Positions 55,687 to 64,000 of a stretch of 64,000 bases of DNA are shown piece after piece; position 1 is the first letter of the stretch, and the number at the start of each line of letters is the position of its first letter. The DNA comes from Candidatus Pelagibacter sp. TMED118. Lineage in GTDB: Bacteria; Pseudomonadota; Alphaproteobacteria; Pelagibacterales; Pelagibacteraceae. The position numbers and the translations under genes were made by a program. Under the pieces are notes generated by a model. That model searched no databases and was not told the DNA's origin. It saw only the letters and a list, made by a program, of their open reading frames with translations. Location: contig NHFT02000003.1 in the NCBI GenBank assembly GCA_002170205.2, positions 11,315-75,314 on the forward strand, in the 5' to 3' direction.

Positions 55687-56550
55687 ATGAAAAGAATATT
55701 AATTTTTAATTCGATTACAATATTACTAATTATAATGATATCATTTATTTCATCGCCAGGCGATCAAACTCTTTCCGATCAGTATTTGATTACAGGTTTT
55801 TTAGCTGTTATAAGCTTCATGACTATTTTATGGTTAGTAAGTCTAATTGTAAAAGATGCCAGTATAGTAGATATTTTTTGGGGTCCTGCTTTTATTGTTC
55901 TAAGCTCATCCTTGCTTGTAGCGATGAATCAAGTATACTCTGAGCGATCATTATTTATTTTATTTTTGGTATCAGTGTGGGCTATAAGATTAGCCTCTCA
56001 CATTGGATTTAGAAATATTGGTCATGGTGAAGATTTTAGATATATAGAGTGGAGAGAAGAAGGTGGAAAGAACTATTGGTGGTTTAGCTTTTTCAGGGTG
56101 TTCTTACTTCAGGGAACACTATGTACATTAGTTGGTCTTTCTATATACTTTGGCTACTTGAATAATACTCCTTTATCATTTATTGAAAGTATGATGTGTT
56201 CATCTATTTTCTTCATTGGATTAGCATGGGAATCAATAAGTGATTTACAACTTAAAGCATTTAGAAAAAATCCTAATAATAAAGGGAAAATCTGTAAAAC
56301 TGGTTTATGGAAATATTCTAGGCATCCTAATTATTTTGGAGATTTATTAGTTTGGATTAGTATCTTTACTTTTAGTGTTTCTAGTCAAAATATTTATTTA
56401 ATTACGGGTTCTTTTCTAAGTCCATTGATTATGGGTGCAATTTTTTATTATATTACCGGTCCTATAATGGATCATGCAATGATCCAAAGTAGGCCAGATT
56501 ATAAAAAATATATGGAAAACAGTAATTCACTGCTTCCAAAATTCAAATAA
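55687..56550 (+). CDS. DUF1295/steroid 5-alpha-reductase-like membrane protein
   Basis: The 287-residue protein has about seven membrane segments and the family motifs DIFWGPAFIV, RYIEWREE and KYSRHPNYFGDLLVW, with GLWKYSRHPNYFG near the C terminus. The fold is shared with NADPH-dependent steroid/enoyl reductases and isoprenylcysteine methyltransferases. Likely substrates are unsaturated lipids. It belongs to the VOC-DUF1295-cupredoxin series. Confidence 0.88.
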   Translation: MKRILIFNSITILLIIMISFISSPGDQTLSDQYLITGFLAVISFMTILWLVSLIVKDASIVDIFWGPAFIVLSSSLLVAMNQVYSERSLFILFLVSVWAIRLASHIGFRNIGHGEDFRYIEWREEGGKNYWWFSFFRVFLLQGTLCTLVGLSIYFGYLNNTPLSFIESMMCSSIFFIGLAWESISDLQLKAFRKNPNNKGKICKTGLWKYSRHPNYFGDLLVWISIFTFSVSSQNIYLITGSFLSPLIMGAIFYYITGPIMDHAMIQSRPDYKKYMENSNSLLPKFK

Positions 56551-56562
56551 AAGAGGGGAAAT

Positions 56563-57006
56563 ATGTACAACAAACTATTACTTATACTATCGATATTCAT
56601 TTTTATGGCATGTGGCGGAGGCAGTTCGCAAGAAGCACAAGTTGTAAACATTGGTTCTCTTGGTGCTGAAATGAAATACGATGTAGAAGAATTCACTGTA
56701 AAAGCAGGTACTAAAGTCAAAATTGTTCTTAAAAATAATACACCTTTAGACTACATGGGAGAAATGCAACACAATATTGTTATCTTTAAAGACGAATCAG
56801 CTGCTCAACAAATTGTTCAACTTGCAGAAGGAAATGGTGGAGATCCTTATCCAGATGGAAGAATCTTAGCTTATTCTAAGCTTATTGATAAACAAGGAGA
56901 AACAACATTAGAGTTTGAAGCTCCAAAAAAGCCAGGTAAATATTTGTATGTTTGTACATATATTGCTCATGCAGGTTCTATGCGTGGCTACATGATTGTT
57001 GAATAG
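56563..57006 (+). CDS. Azurin-like cupredoxin lipoprotein
   Basis: The 147-residue protein has a lipobox (MAC, Cys17) and a cupredoxin fold with four type-1 copper ligands: His70 in MQHN, Cys131, His136 and Met140 in CTYIAHAGSM. The Cys-x4-His-x3-Met spacing is that of azurin. It is exported and carries single electrons in the periplasm. It is 92 bases upstream of the FTR1 permease, and the two may work in iron oxidation and uptake. The gap holds an AT-rich region without a clear terminator. Confidence 0.9.
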   Translation: MYNKLLLILSIFIFMACGGGSSQEAQVVNIGSLGAEMKYDVEEFTVKAGTKVKIVLKNNTPLDYMGEMQHNIVIFKDESAAQQIVQLAEGNGGDPYPDGRILAYSKLIDKQGETTLEFEAPKKPGKYLYVCTYIAHAGSMRGYMIVE

Positions 57007-57098
57007 TTTTTGCAAAGAATACACTACCTTTGATGATTTAAAATTTTTTAATTATATTAACAACCTATAAATGAGACAAAATCTCAAAAGGGGTAAAT

Positions 57099-57965
57099 AT
57101 GAGTGAATTTTTGATTATGTTTAGAGAAGTGTTGGAAGGAGTTTTAGTGGTTGGAATTCTTTATACATTCATTGTAAAAACTGGAAAGCTACATCTTAAG
57201 AAAAGTATTACTAATGGTATAATTGCTTCTTTTATTGCTACAGGAATTTTTGCAGTAGTATTTCAAGTAGCCTATGGTGGGTTTGAAGGAAAACAAGCTG
57301 CTTTATTTGAAGGAACCACAATGCTCATTGCAGCTTTTCTACTTTCGACAATGATCATCTGGATGGGTAGAAATAAAAATGTTGCGGCTAGTCTTGAAAA
57401 AGAAGCTTCAGATATTATTAATCAAGATAAAAATGTTTCATTAGGTCTTTTTGCCTTAACATTTTTTGCGATATTTAGAGAAGGGGTTGAAGTTGTACTT
57501 TTTATGTATGCTATATTGATTCAATCTGACGGTCTTTCAATTGGTGGGTCTTTATTAGGATCAATTGTGGCATTAATGATTGGATATTCGATATTTATTC
57601 AAGGTAAGAAGGTTCCATTAAAAAAATTCTTTAACGTTACATCTATTCTGTTAATTTTTGTTTGTGCTGGCCTTGTAGCTTACGGGGTGCATGAATTTGA
57701 GGAGGCATTTTATACCAAAGATGAAATGAAAAAAATGGAGATATGGAATATTAATGATAACGGTCCTGTTTTTGGATTTAATATTGATGATGATGGAAAT
57801 CCAAAACCATTGTTTAGCGATAAAGGAGCTGTGGGTCAACTTTTTAAAGGATTTTTTGGATATAACGGTAATCCAACATCCACTGAAATTTTGAGTTGGC
57901 TGTTTACTCTTATATTAGTATCGTTTATGTGGAGAAAAGCTGGTCAGCCTGTAAAAGTAGATTAA
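57099..57965 (+). CDS. FTR1-family iron permease
   Basis: The 288-residue protein has seven or so membrane helices and two REXXE iron motifs: FREVLEGVLVV at the start and FREGVEVVLF in the middle. These bind ferric iron during transport in yeast Ftr1 and bacterial EfeU. A periplasmic loop near 210-255 is rich in Asp/Lys. AAAAGGGG lies upstream as the ribosome site. No EfeO or EfeB gene is seen; the preceding cupredoxin is a possible functional partner. Confidence 0.92.
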   Translation: MSEFLIMFREVLEGVLVVGILYTFIVKTGKLHLKKSITNGIIASFIATGIFAVVFQVAYGGFEGKQAALFEGTTMLIAAFLLSTMIIWMGRNKNVAASLEKEASDIINQDKNVSLGLFALTFFAIFREGVEVVLFMYAILIQSDGLSIGGSLLGSIVALMIGYSIFIQGKKVPLKKFFNVTSILLIFVCAGLVAYGVHEFEEAFYTKDEMKKMEIWNINDNGPVFGFNIDDDGNPKPLFSDKGAVGQLFKGFFGYNGNPTSTEILSWLFTLILVSFMWRKAGQPVKVD

Positions 57966-57994
57966 TTTTCAAAAATAAATAAAGGAAAAATATA

Positions 57995-58363
57995 ATGAAC
58001 GATCAAACACAAATTGAAAATGTGGTTCAACTTTATATTGATAGCATGGATGAGTCTAATCCAGATAAAGTAAGACAAGCATTTCATAGTAGCTCAAAGG
58101 TTGTTGGCTATCTTCACGGAGAGTTTATGGAGATGTCAGTGAACGATTTTGCTGGTTTTGTAGAATCTCAACAGCCTTCACCAATTGAAAAGGGTGAAAA
58201 TGTGGTTTATGAAATCCTTTCATGTGATATAGAAGGTGCAACAGCAGCAATAAAAGTTAGGGATAAATATTTAGGTATAACTTTTGTAGATACTTTGTCT
58301 TTTATAAAGGTTGATAACGAATGGAAGATTTATAATAAATTATTTCACGTTGAGAGTGAATGA
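57995..58363 (+). CDS. NTF2-like (putative lumazine-binding) protein
   Basis: The 122-residue cytosolic protein resembles the lumazine-binding branch of the NTF2 fold: QIENVVQLYIDSMDESNPDKV, AFHSSSKVVGYLHGEF and the C-terminal FVDTLSFIKVDNEWKIYNKLFH, given as SFIKVDNEWKIYNK. Its function is unknown. AAAGGAAA lies in front of the ATG. It follows the FTR1 gene by 29 bases. Confidence 0.75.
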   Translation: MNDQTQIENVVQLYIDSMDESNPDKVRQAFHSSSKVVGYLHGEFMEMSVNDFAGFVESQQPSPIEKGENVVYEILSCDIEGATAAIKVRDKYLGITFVDTLSFIKVDNEWKIYNKLFHVESE

Positions 58364-58386
58364 AAATAAATAGAATTATTTTTTTT
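58363..58386. terminator. AT-rich hairpin with T tract
   Basis: AAAATAA and TTATTTT pair around six bases and run into four further T. It lies directly after the NTF2-like stop and before the convergent NUDIX stop. The stem has no G or C and is weak, but this is the only convergent pair here with room for a terminator. Confidence 0.35.
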
Positions 58387-58398
58387 GATTAATATACT

Positions 58399-59040
58399 TT
58401 AAATATTTTTTAAAATATTTTTGAGCTCTGAAATAATCATTGCTGTAGCTCCCCAGCAAACGCAGTCCGAAAAATGAAAAGCAGGTACATTTATATCTAT
58501 TCCTGCTTTAGAAATTGGTGTCGTTGAATAAGTTTCTTCTTTAAGAAGCTCTTTAATACTGATTTCATATACCTCTTCAACTTCACTTTGATTAATTGTT
58601 ATTTTAGGGTATTGGTTTGAAAACCATACGTAAGCATGAATATTAAAATGTGATACTGGGGTATATAATGTTGAGAGATTTCCAACTAAACTCAACGATG
58701 CAGTATCTATACCGATTTCTTCATTCGATTCACGCAAAGAAGCGGCTTTTGGTGTTTCCCCTAATTCAATAGCCCCGCCTGGTAAAGAAATCTGCCCTTT
58801 GTGATGCTCAACATTTGATGTTCGTTTTGTTAATAAAAATGAAATATCTCCATCTTTTTCAAAGAGTATAATAGCAACACTAGCTTGCTTAGCATCTTTT
58901 GGTGGTATAAAAGCTTTAGCTGTAATATTGTTTATTGGAATTACAGCCATTTTTTTTTGGCTACTCCAACCTGGAAGTAACGATTTTTTACTAAGTCTTT
59001 TCTTTAATAATGCAATTTTTTTATCTACTTTCAATTCCAT
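58399..59040 (-). CDS. NUDIX CoA pyrophosphatase-like protein
   Basis: From the ATG at 59040 the protein has 213 residues. It carries a full Nudix box, in parts SLPGGAIELGET and LRESNEEIGID, which follows the G-x5-E-x7-RE-x2-EE-x-G pattern. The N-terminal KKMAVIPI and the layout fit the CoA-pyrophosphatase (NudL/YeaB) group. The longer ATG at 59109 would run into the HAD gene and adds residues unlike the family. The ATG overlaps that of the divergent HAD gene. Confidence 0.85.
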   Translation of the reverse strand: MELKVDKKIALLKKRLSKKSLLPGWSSQKKMAVIPINNITAKAFIPPKDAKQASVAIILFEKDGDISFLLTKRTSNVEHHKGQISLPGGAIELGETPKAASLRESNEEIGIDTASLSLVGNLSTLYTPVSHFNIHAYVWFSNQYPKITINQSEVEEVYEISIKELLKEETYSTTPISKAGIDINVPAFHFSDCVCWGATAMIISELKNILKNI

Positions 59041-59692
59041 GAAATATAAGCACATAATTTGGGATTGGAATGGTACTTTAGTAAATGATTTAGCCTTATG
59101 TGTAAACATGTTAAATGTCTCGTTAAAAAAAAGGGGTCTTCAATCAATAAGTGAAAATAGATATAAGCAGGAGTTTCTATTTCCAATTAAAAAATTTTAT
59201 GAGACAATAGGGTTTGATTTCTCAAAAGAAGATTTTGAAATTACAAACGAAGAATTTCATGCAGGATATGAAGCAAATTTTAAAAAATTAGCTCTCCAAC
59301 CTTATGCTATTGATGCACTTTCATGTTTTAAAAAATTAGGCATTTCTCAAAGCATTTTATCTGCCACTGTTCAACATAAATTAGATGATCAGGTGGATTT
59401 TTTTGGTATATCTCACTTCTTTGATAATGTGGTTGGTATTTGCAATACTCCTTCTGGTTATGGAAAAGCATTTGAGGGTAATCAATTAATAAAAAAAGTA
59501 AATATCCCATTAGATGAAACAATTATTATTGGGGATAGCATGTTAGACTTCAATGTTTCTAAAGCTCTTAATATTGATTGTGCATTGGTATCTAATGGTC
59601 ATAATCATTTCGAAAGACTTAAAGCTACAGGATCATATACTTTTTCAAATATCAAATTATTTTCTGAGTGGGTTTTAAAAAAAACTAAGTAG
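59039..59692 (+). CDS. HAD-family phosphatase-like hydrolase
   Basis: From the ATG at 59039 the 217-residue protein opens with IIWDWNGTLVND, the HAD nucleophile Asp9; the second Asp of the DxD motif is Asn11, as in a known subgroup. A cap domain follows, then SATVQHKLDDQVDFFGI and IIGDSMLDFNVSKAL. An earlier ATG at 58928 lies in the NUDIX gene and adds 37 unrelated residues. Substrate unknown. It overlaps the convergent SDR gene end by eight bases. Confidence 0.86.
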   Translation: MKYKHIIWDWNGTLVNDLALCVNMLNVSLKKRGLQSISENRYKQEFLFPIKKFYETIGFDFSKEDFEITNEEFHAGYEANFKKLALQPYAIDALSCFKKLGISQSILSATVQHKLDDQVDFFGISHFFDNVVGICNTPSGYGKAFEGNQLIKKVNIPLDETIIIGDSMLDFNVSKALNIDCALVSNGHNHFERLKATGSYTFSNIKLFSEWVLKKTK

Positions 59693-60437
59693 TTAATCCG
59701 CCATCAACCGTAAATAGAGAACCAGTAATAAAGTCTGACGCATTAGAAGCAAGATATAATGCCATTCCTGATACGTCTTCAGGCTCACCCATCTTTCCTT
59801 GAGGAATAGTTTTTACTATTTGATTATAGATCTCTTCATTTTTCCATAGTGCTTTACTAAAGTCTGTTTTAATCAAACCTGGAGCTAAAGTATTCACTTG
59901 GATGTTATCTGATCCTAACTCTTTTGCCAATACTTTTGTGAGCATAACCACTGCTGCTTTACTAATATTATAAACACCAAGCCCTTCTAAAGGTGTTTTA
60001 GCAGCTATTGAAGATACATTAATAATTTTTCCACTTTTTTGATTGATCATGGACTTACTGCATGCTCTAACAAAATTAAAATATCCTTTAACATTAACGT
60101 CATATATTTTATCCCAATGCGAATCTTCTGAATTTAATATCGGACCATAATATGGATTAGCTGCTGCGTTATTTACTAAAATATCTACAGTAGAAAATTT
60201 TTGAATTGTAAAATCTACAACTGCGTTGATTGACTTTGGATCGCTAGTATTGCATTCTATAGCATGGATATTTAATCCATTTGATTGAGCTTCAGAAACT
60301 GCATCCTTCAAATTATTTTTTTTCCTACTACAAATAACCACATTTGCTCCTGCTTTAGCAAAACTGAATGCTATTGCTTTACCGATACCTTTGGATCCAC
60401 CTGAAACAATTGCACTTTTGTTTTTTAAACTTAACAT
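59685..60437 (-). CDS. SDR-family oxidoreductase
   Basis: The 250-residue protein has the classical SDR set: SGGSKGIGKAIA nucleotide site, LVNNAAANP, the catalytic Ser in NVSSIA, and Tyr-Lys in YNISKAAVVMLTK. The C terminus ends FTVDGGLTT. It resembles FabG/DHRS4-type reductases. It is directly after the dienoyl-CoA reductase-like gene with no gap of note, suggesting a fatty-acid oxidation task. Confidence 0.9.
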   Translation of the reverse strand: MLSLKNKSAIVSGGSKGIGKAIAFSFAKAGANVVICSRKKNNLKDAVSEAQSNGLNIHAIECNTSDPKSINAVVDFTIQKFSTVDILVNNAAANPYYGPILNSEDSHWDKIYDVNVKGYFNFVRACSKSMINQKSGKIINVSSIAAKTPLEGLGVYNISKAAVVMLTKVLAKELGSDNIQVNTLAPGLIKTDFSKALWKNEEIYNQIVKTIPQGKMGEPEDVSGMALYLASNASDFITGSLFTVDGGLTT

Positions 60438-61286
60438 TTATTTCTTTTTTCTTCTTTCAGCCATTGCTTTCCACATTGATTCTGGTAGCTTCGTTAAATC
60501 TGAAAACTCGCCGGCACCTGCAAGCCATTCGCCGCCATCAATTGTAATAACTTCTCCATTTATATAAGCTGAACCATCACTCATCAAATATGATGCTAGG
60601 TTTTCCAATTCATGTCTTTCACCAAATCTTTTCATTGGAATTTTATTTTTCATATTATCCTCAAAATCTTCAAATCCCGGAGGCATTAATCTAGACCACG
60701 CTCCCTTTGTCGGAAAAGGTCCTGGTGCAATAGCATTGAATCTTATATTATGTCTACCCCACTCGACAGCTAAAGATCTTGTCATAGCTAACACACCTGC
60801 TTTTGCAGCGGCAGATGGAACAACAAAAGGAGATCCCGTCCAAGCATAAGTAGTGACAATACTCAGAATATTACCGCCTTTATTTTTTATCATCTCTTTT
60901 CCAATAACACTAGTGCAATTCCAAGTACCCATTAAAACAATATCTATAACAGCTTTGAAAGCATTTTGACTGAGCATTTCTGTAGGTGAAATAAAATTAC
61001 CAGCGGCATTATTCAATAATGCATCAACCTTTCCAAATTTTTCAATCGCATGTTTAGACATCAATTCAACATCTTCAATTTTTCTTACATCGCCAGGACA
61101 AGTTATAACATTGATATTCTTTTCGGAAAATTCATTAGCGGTTTCTTCAAGCACCTCTTTTCTTCTACCACTAATAACTAAATTTGCTCCCAGTTCTCCA
61201 AATCGACGAGCCATGCTTTTACCAAGACCTGTTCCACCTCCTGTAATAATAATTGTTTTATTTTCTAAAAGATTATCTCTGAACAT
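60438..61286 (-). CDS. 2,4-dienoyl-CoA reductase-like SDR (DECR1 type)
   Basis: The 282-residue protein has GGGTGLGKSMARRF and NNAAGNFISPTE. The active-site segment reads VVPSAAAKAGV, so Ser stands where classical SDRs have Tyr; human DECR1 has the same pattern, and PGPFPTKGAWSRL also matches. Such enzymes reduce 2,4-dienoyl-CoA with NADPH during oxidation of unsaturated fatty acids. It is one base upstream of the second SDR gene and 14 bases after the small membrane protein gene end. Confidence 0.88.
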   Translation of the reverse strand: MFRDNLLENKTIIITGGGTGLGKSMARRFGELGANLVISGRRKEVLEETANEFSEKNINVITCPGDVRKIEDVELMSKHAIEKFGKVDALLNNAAGNFISPTEMLSQNAFKAVIDIVLMGTWNCTSVIGKEMIKNKGGNILSIVTTYAWTGSPFVVPSAAAKAGVLAMTRSLAVEWGRHNIRFNAIAPGPFPTKGAWSRLMPPGFEDFEDNMKNKIPMKRFGERHELENLASYLMSDGSAYINGEVITIDGGEWLAGAGEFSDLTKLPESMWKAMAERRKKK

Positions 61287-61300
61287 TTTCTTCTCCCTTT

Positions 61301-61612
61301 TTATTTTAAAGCTTCTAAATTATTTTTAATAGTTTCTGTTTTTTCTTTTAAAGGATCTAAAACAGTATCCTCAATTACTTCTGTGATTTTTTCTTCACTA
61401 CTTTCAAGCTGATTTTTGATTTCTTCCATGTTTGGTAACGGCTGATTTGTAAAGAGTAAATAAGCACAATAAATGATAAATAATGTAATTCCTAGCGTTA
61501 CAAGCTTGAAAAGTTTTTTGATAACGCTATATGTAATCATTGTTATCAAAACAATTGTCACAGCTAAATAAGCTGGATTATCTGAAATGCTATTTAATAG
61601 ATTTTCTAACAT
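61301..61612 (-). CDS. Small membrane protein with C-terminal coiled coil
   Basis: The 103-residue protein is not recognised. It has two hydrophobic segments (about 13-31 and 36-54) and then a charged, helical, Glu/Lys-rich tail (EEIKNQLESSEEKITEVIED, seen as a heptad-like stretch). It lies 14 bases upstream of the dienoyl-CoA reductase-like gene on the same strand and is divergent from lptD with a 37-base gap. Confidence 0.6.
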   Translation of the reverse strand: MLENLLNSISDNPAYLAVTIVLITMITYSVIKKLFKLVTLGITLFIIYCAYLLFTNQPLPNMEEIKNQLESSEEKITEVIEDTVLDPLKEKTETIKNNLEALK

Positions 61613-61649
61613 TATATCAATTTATACATTACATTTCTACTTTACAAAG

Positions 61650-64000
61650 ATGAAACATAAATCAACAAAAAACGTTTATAATAATGTGATTAAAAAAATA
61701 GGTGTTTTACTCTTTTCATTTAGTATTATTTTTTCTCAAGATAAAATTGAGCTAAAACAAGCTAATTCTTTATCTTCAAAAGAGCTCAATCAACAAACAA
61801 TTACTACTTTAGAAGGTAATGTTATTTTTCAAAAAGACTCCATGCTTCTCTATGGAGATACTGCTATTCAATCAAGTGAAAATAGTATATTGAGATTATA
61901 CAATAATGTAAAAATTGAAGATAAAGACAAGACAATCTTTTGTGATTCTTTACTTTACGATTCAGACATTGATACAGTTGAACTCTTGGGGAATATCTTA
62001 ATAAAAAATCTAAACCAAACAATTACAGCTGATAATGGAAAAATAAACAACAATGACGAAAAAATTATTCTTCAAAATAATGTTCAGATAATTAGCTCAG
62101 AACGAAGAGTTGAAGGAGAAATAATTGAATTATTACTAAAAAATAAAAAAATTGAATTACTTCAAGTGCTCAAAAACGGGACTATTTTTTCTTCAAATAA
62201 TGGATATGAAAAAAATAGCAGTAATAATAATGAACCAGTAAAAAATGAAGATATTTTAAAGGGTAAACTTATAGATGTTAGATTGAGTGACGAATCTGTT
62301 TCGGAAATCGAATTAATTGGTATGGCTTCTACCTTGATTCATTTATATGATGACTCCCTTTATCAGGGTACAAATGAAATCAGTGGTGATAGAATAATTT
62401 TAAAACTTCAAAACAATAACGCCACTAGTCTTGAATCCATTGGAGGGGTTATTGGCCAATTTAATCCTTCGTCATCCAATACATCTCAGCAAAAAGTAGA
62501 TTATAAGGGAAAAAGAGTACAATTTAATACAGAAAACCAGCAATCTAAAATGTTTGGAGAGGCAAATATATATCAAGTTGGTATGGATTTGACTGCTGCA
62601 CAAATTAATATTAACTGGGAAAATAATATTCTTGAAGCATTTGATAAAAATCCGTTTAATCAAGAGGAATATCTTGAACCCACACTAATTGAAAATGGAA
62701 GAGAACCTGTTTCTGGAAAGTCAATGGTTTATAATATTCAAAACAGAAAAGGGAAAGTATTAGCAGGCAAAACTAAAGTACAAAATAACATGTACATGGG
62801 TAAGCAAATAACTACTGTATCAGATAGTACTTTTTATATAGACGACTGCATTTTTACATCTTGTGATCCATCTAAATTTTACCTTGGAAGTAAAAAAGTT
62901 AAAATAATTTATGGGGATAAAGTGATTGCTAAACCACTGAATATCGTTATTGGTGGTGTTCCAATTTTTGGAATTCCTATGGCTATTTTTCCTCATACTA
63001 ATAAAGAGCGTCGTTCCGGTTGGATTATGCCATCATTTGGATCTTCTGAAAATCGTGGAAATTATTTAGATGGCCTAGGATATTATTTTGCTCCAAATGA
63101 TTATTTAGGTTCTGAAAATTCGTTGATATTTGCGGATAGGCAGGGCTTAATTCTTAAATCAAAAAATCAATATAATAATAGGTATAAATTTAGTGGAAGC
63201 TTTAATCTTGAAGTTCGTAAACATCTTAATTCGGATGAAAAAGACATAGCTAAATTAAATGATAACAATAAAACTGACTTTTCATTGGATTGGAATCACA
63301 ATCAAATTTTAAGAAAAGATCAAACATTTAGATCAAGTGTGAGATACTTTAGTAATGGCGAGTATAATCGTGAAACAAGTATTGATCCATTAAAACGATT
63401 AGATCAACAAGCTATTTCTAATGCAACGTATTCGAAAAGATGGAAAAATAGAAATCTATCATTAAGTGTGAATGTCTCAAATAAGCAAGATTTAATGTCT
63501 AGAAATAAGGTTAACAGTAATTCTACATTTTATCAGAATCCTACAAGCTTGAGTTCCACAATTACAGAAAACATTAGCACACTTCCATCTGTTAATTTCA
63601 GGGTTGGGAGAAGAAGCTTATTTAAAAATAATAATGATTCATTTTTAAGTAATATTCAATGGGATTATAGTTCAAGAATCCTTAATAATTCAAAAAACTT
63701 TTACCAAGCAGAAGAAGTTATAGATGGCGAAAATATCATTTATCAATGGAAGCAAGATAATAGCGGTGAAGCAGTTTACTCCAACAAAACAAACGCTATG
63801 TTTAAAAATAGGTTTAGTATTAATGCGCCATTCACTCTTTTTAAATACATCGCTTTTAATCCTAATATTAATATTAATTCCGATTTTGTTAGCAGCTATA
63901 GACAAGCAGAGCTCAATACTGAGGATGTAGTCGAATTTAATGAGATTGATAAATTTAAAAATAGAACTACATCTAGCTTATCATTATCAATAACTACCAA
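61650..64000 (+). CDS. lptD: LPS-assembly outer-membrane protein LptD (partial, 3' end outside window)
   Basis: An open frame runs from the ATG at 61650 to the window end with no stop, about 783 codons. It has a signal peptide ending IIFSQ, then an OstA-like N-terminal region (about 25-400) of LptA-type strands, longer than in E. coli. The LptD core follows: TSCDPSKFYLGSKKVKI, GGVPIFGIPMAIFPHT and RRSGWIMPSFGSS, all family hallmarks. The C-terminal barrel is cut off. It inserts lipopolysaccharide into the outer membrane and pairs with the LptF/G permease at 9787. Confidence 0.9.
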   Translation, partial: MKHKSTKNVYNNVIKKIGVLLFSFSIIFSQDKIELKQANSLSSKELNQQTITTLEGNVIFQKDSMLLYGDTAIQSSENSILRLYNNVKIEDKDKTIFCDSLLYDSDIDTVELLGNILIKNLNQTITADNGKINNNDEKIILQNNVQIISSERRVEGEIIELLLKNKKIELLQVLKNGTIFSSNNGYEKNSSNNNEPVKNEDILKGKLIDVRLSDESVSEIELIGMASTLIHLYDDSLYQGTNEISGDRIILKLQNNNATSLESIGGVIGQFNPSSSNTSQQKVDYKGKRVQFNTENQQSKMFGEANIYQVGMDLTAAQININWENNILEAFDKNPFNQEEYLEPTLIENGREPVSGKSMVYNIQNRKGKVLAGKTKVQNNMYMGKQITTVSDSTFYIDDCIFTSCDPSKFYLGSKKVKIIYGDKVIAKPLNIVIGGVPIFGIPMAIFPHTNKERRSGWIMPSFGSSENRGNYLDGLGYYFAPNDYLGSENSLIFADRQGLILKSKNQYNNRYKFSGSFNLEVRKHLNSDEKDIAKLNDNNKTDFSLDWNHNQILRKDQTFRSSVRYFSNGEYNRETSIDPLKRLDQQAISNATYSKRWKNRNLSLSVNVSNKQDLMSRNKVNSNSTFYQNPTSLSSTITENISTLPSVNFRVGRRSLFKNNNDSFLSNIQWDYSSRILNNSKNFYQAEEVIDGENIIYQWKQDNSGEAVYSNKTNAMFKNRFSINAPFTLFKYIAFNPNININSDFVSSYRQAELNTEDVVEFNEIDKFKNRTTSSLSLSITT

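Noticed and set aside
58928..59038. Longer N terminus of the HAD gene
   Set aside because: It is antisense to the conserved NUDIX N terminus and lacks homology; HAD proteins start close to the DxNGT motif.

Overview
The window is a compact, AT-rich piece of a Gram-negative chromosome. It carries an SprA-type giant outer-membrane protein, LptD, an LptF/G-type permease, several lipoproteins, a GlmU-like left-handed-beta-helix protein of the kind seen in Bacteroidetes relatives, a two-subunit 2-oxoglutarate:ferredoxin oxidoreductase and a complete SUF operon. This set suggests a marine member of the FCB group, most plausibly Candidatus Marinimicrobia (SAR406). That placement is inferred from gene content and was not tested phylogenetically. 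No phage, transposon, CRISPR, rRNA or plasmid feature was seen, and no stretch over 300 bases lacks a gene.

Layout: 110-3688 holds an exported M1 peptidase, an EthD-like protein and a YiiX-like permuted papain-fold protein. 3693-7718 (minus) holds a PD-(D/E)XK nuclease with four cysteines, an aldo/keto reductase with a DUF5522-like cysteine-rich head, an AlkB-type membrane oxygenase, a small Trp-rich protein and a DEDDh exonuclease. 7780-9367 is amt followed by a P-II gene. 9544-9703 has tRNA-Pro and tRNA-His. 9787-17467 has an LptF/G permease, then a minus-strand operon korA-korB-fumC-PBP1A. 17638-24047 is a nine-gene suf operon. 24044-27650 is etfB-etfA and a membrane Fe-S oxidoreductase. 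27852-29585 is a zinc-ribbon protein, a GlmU-like protein and a GT9-like protein. 29626-34277 has a methylmalonyl-CoA mutase catalytic subunit, a LysM lipoprotein, biotin ligase, glutaryl-CoA dehydrogenase and CysQ. 34485-38319 is RNase G/E, L21, L27, malate dehydrogenase and an exported protein. 38316-47739 (minus) is an rdgB-sprA-M28-EEP-TPR operon. 47811 starts tRNA-Phe, followed by SRPBCC and DUF2878 proteins and a tripartite RND pump. 54709-61612 has a Lon-N protein, VOC, DUF1295, an azurin-like lipoprotein, an FTR1 permease, NTF2-like, NUDIX, HAD and two SDR genes. lptD starts at 61650 and runs off the window.

Metabolic reading: ETF, its membrane oxidoreductase, glutaryl-CoA dehydrogenase, a DECR1-like dienoyl-CoA reductase, methylmalonyl-CoA mutase and the AlkB-type oxygenase suggest oxidation of lipids or hydrocarbons and of lysine or tryptophan breakdown products. 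These would feed a TCA cycle that uses ferredoxin-linked KorAB, fumarase and malate dehydrogenase. The large SUF operon would supply the Fe-S proteins, and the FTR1/cupredoxin pair may bring in iron. No wholly new system is obvious. The most unusual signals are architectural: three convergent gene pairs whose stop codons overlap in the same TTAA, a divergent pair whose start codons overlap, a DUF5522-AKR fusion, a half-length DUF2480 protein, a P-II protein without Tyr51, and a structured element and palindrome upstream of etfB.
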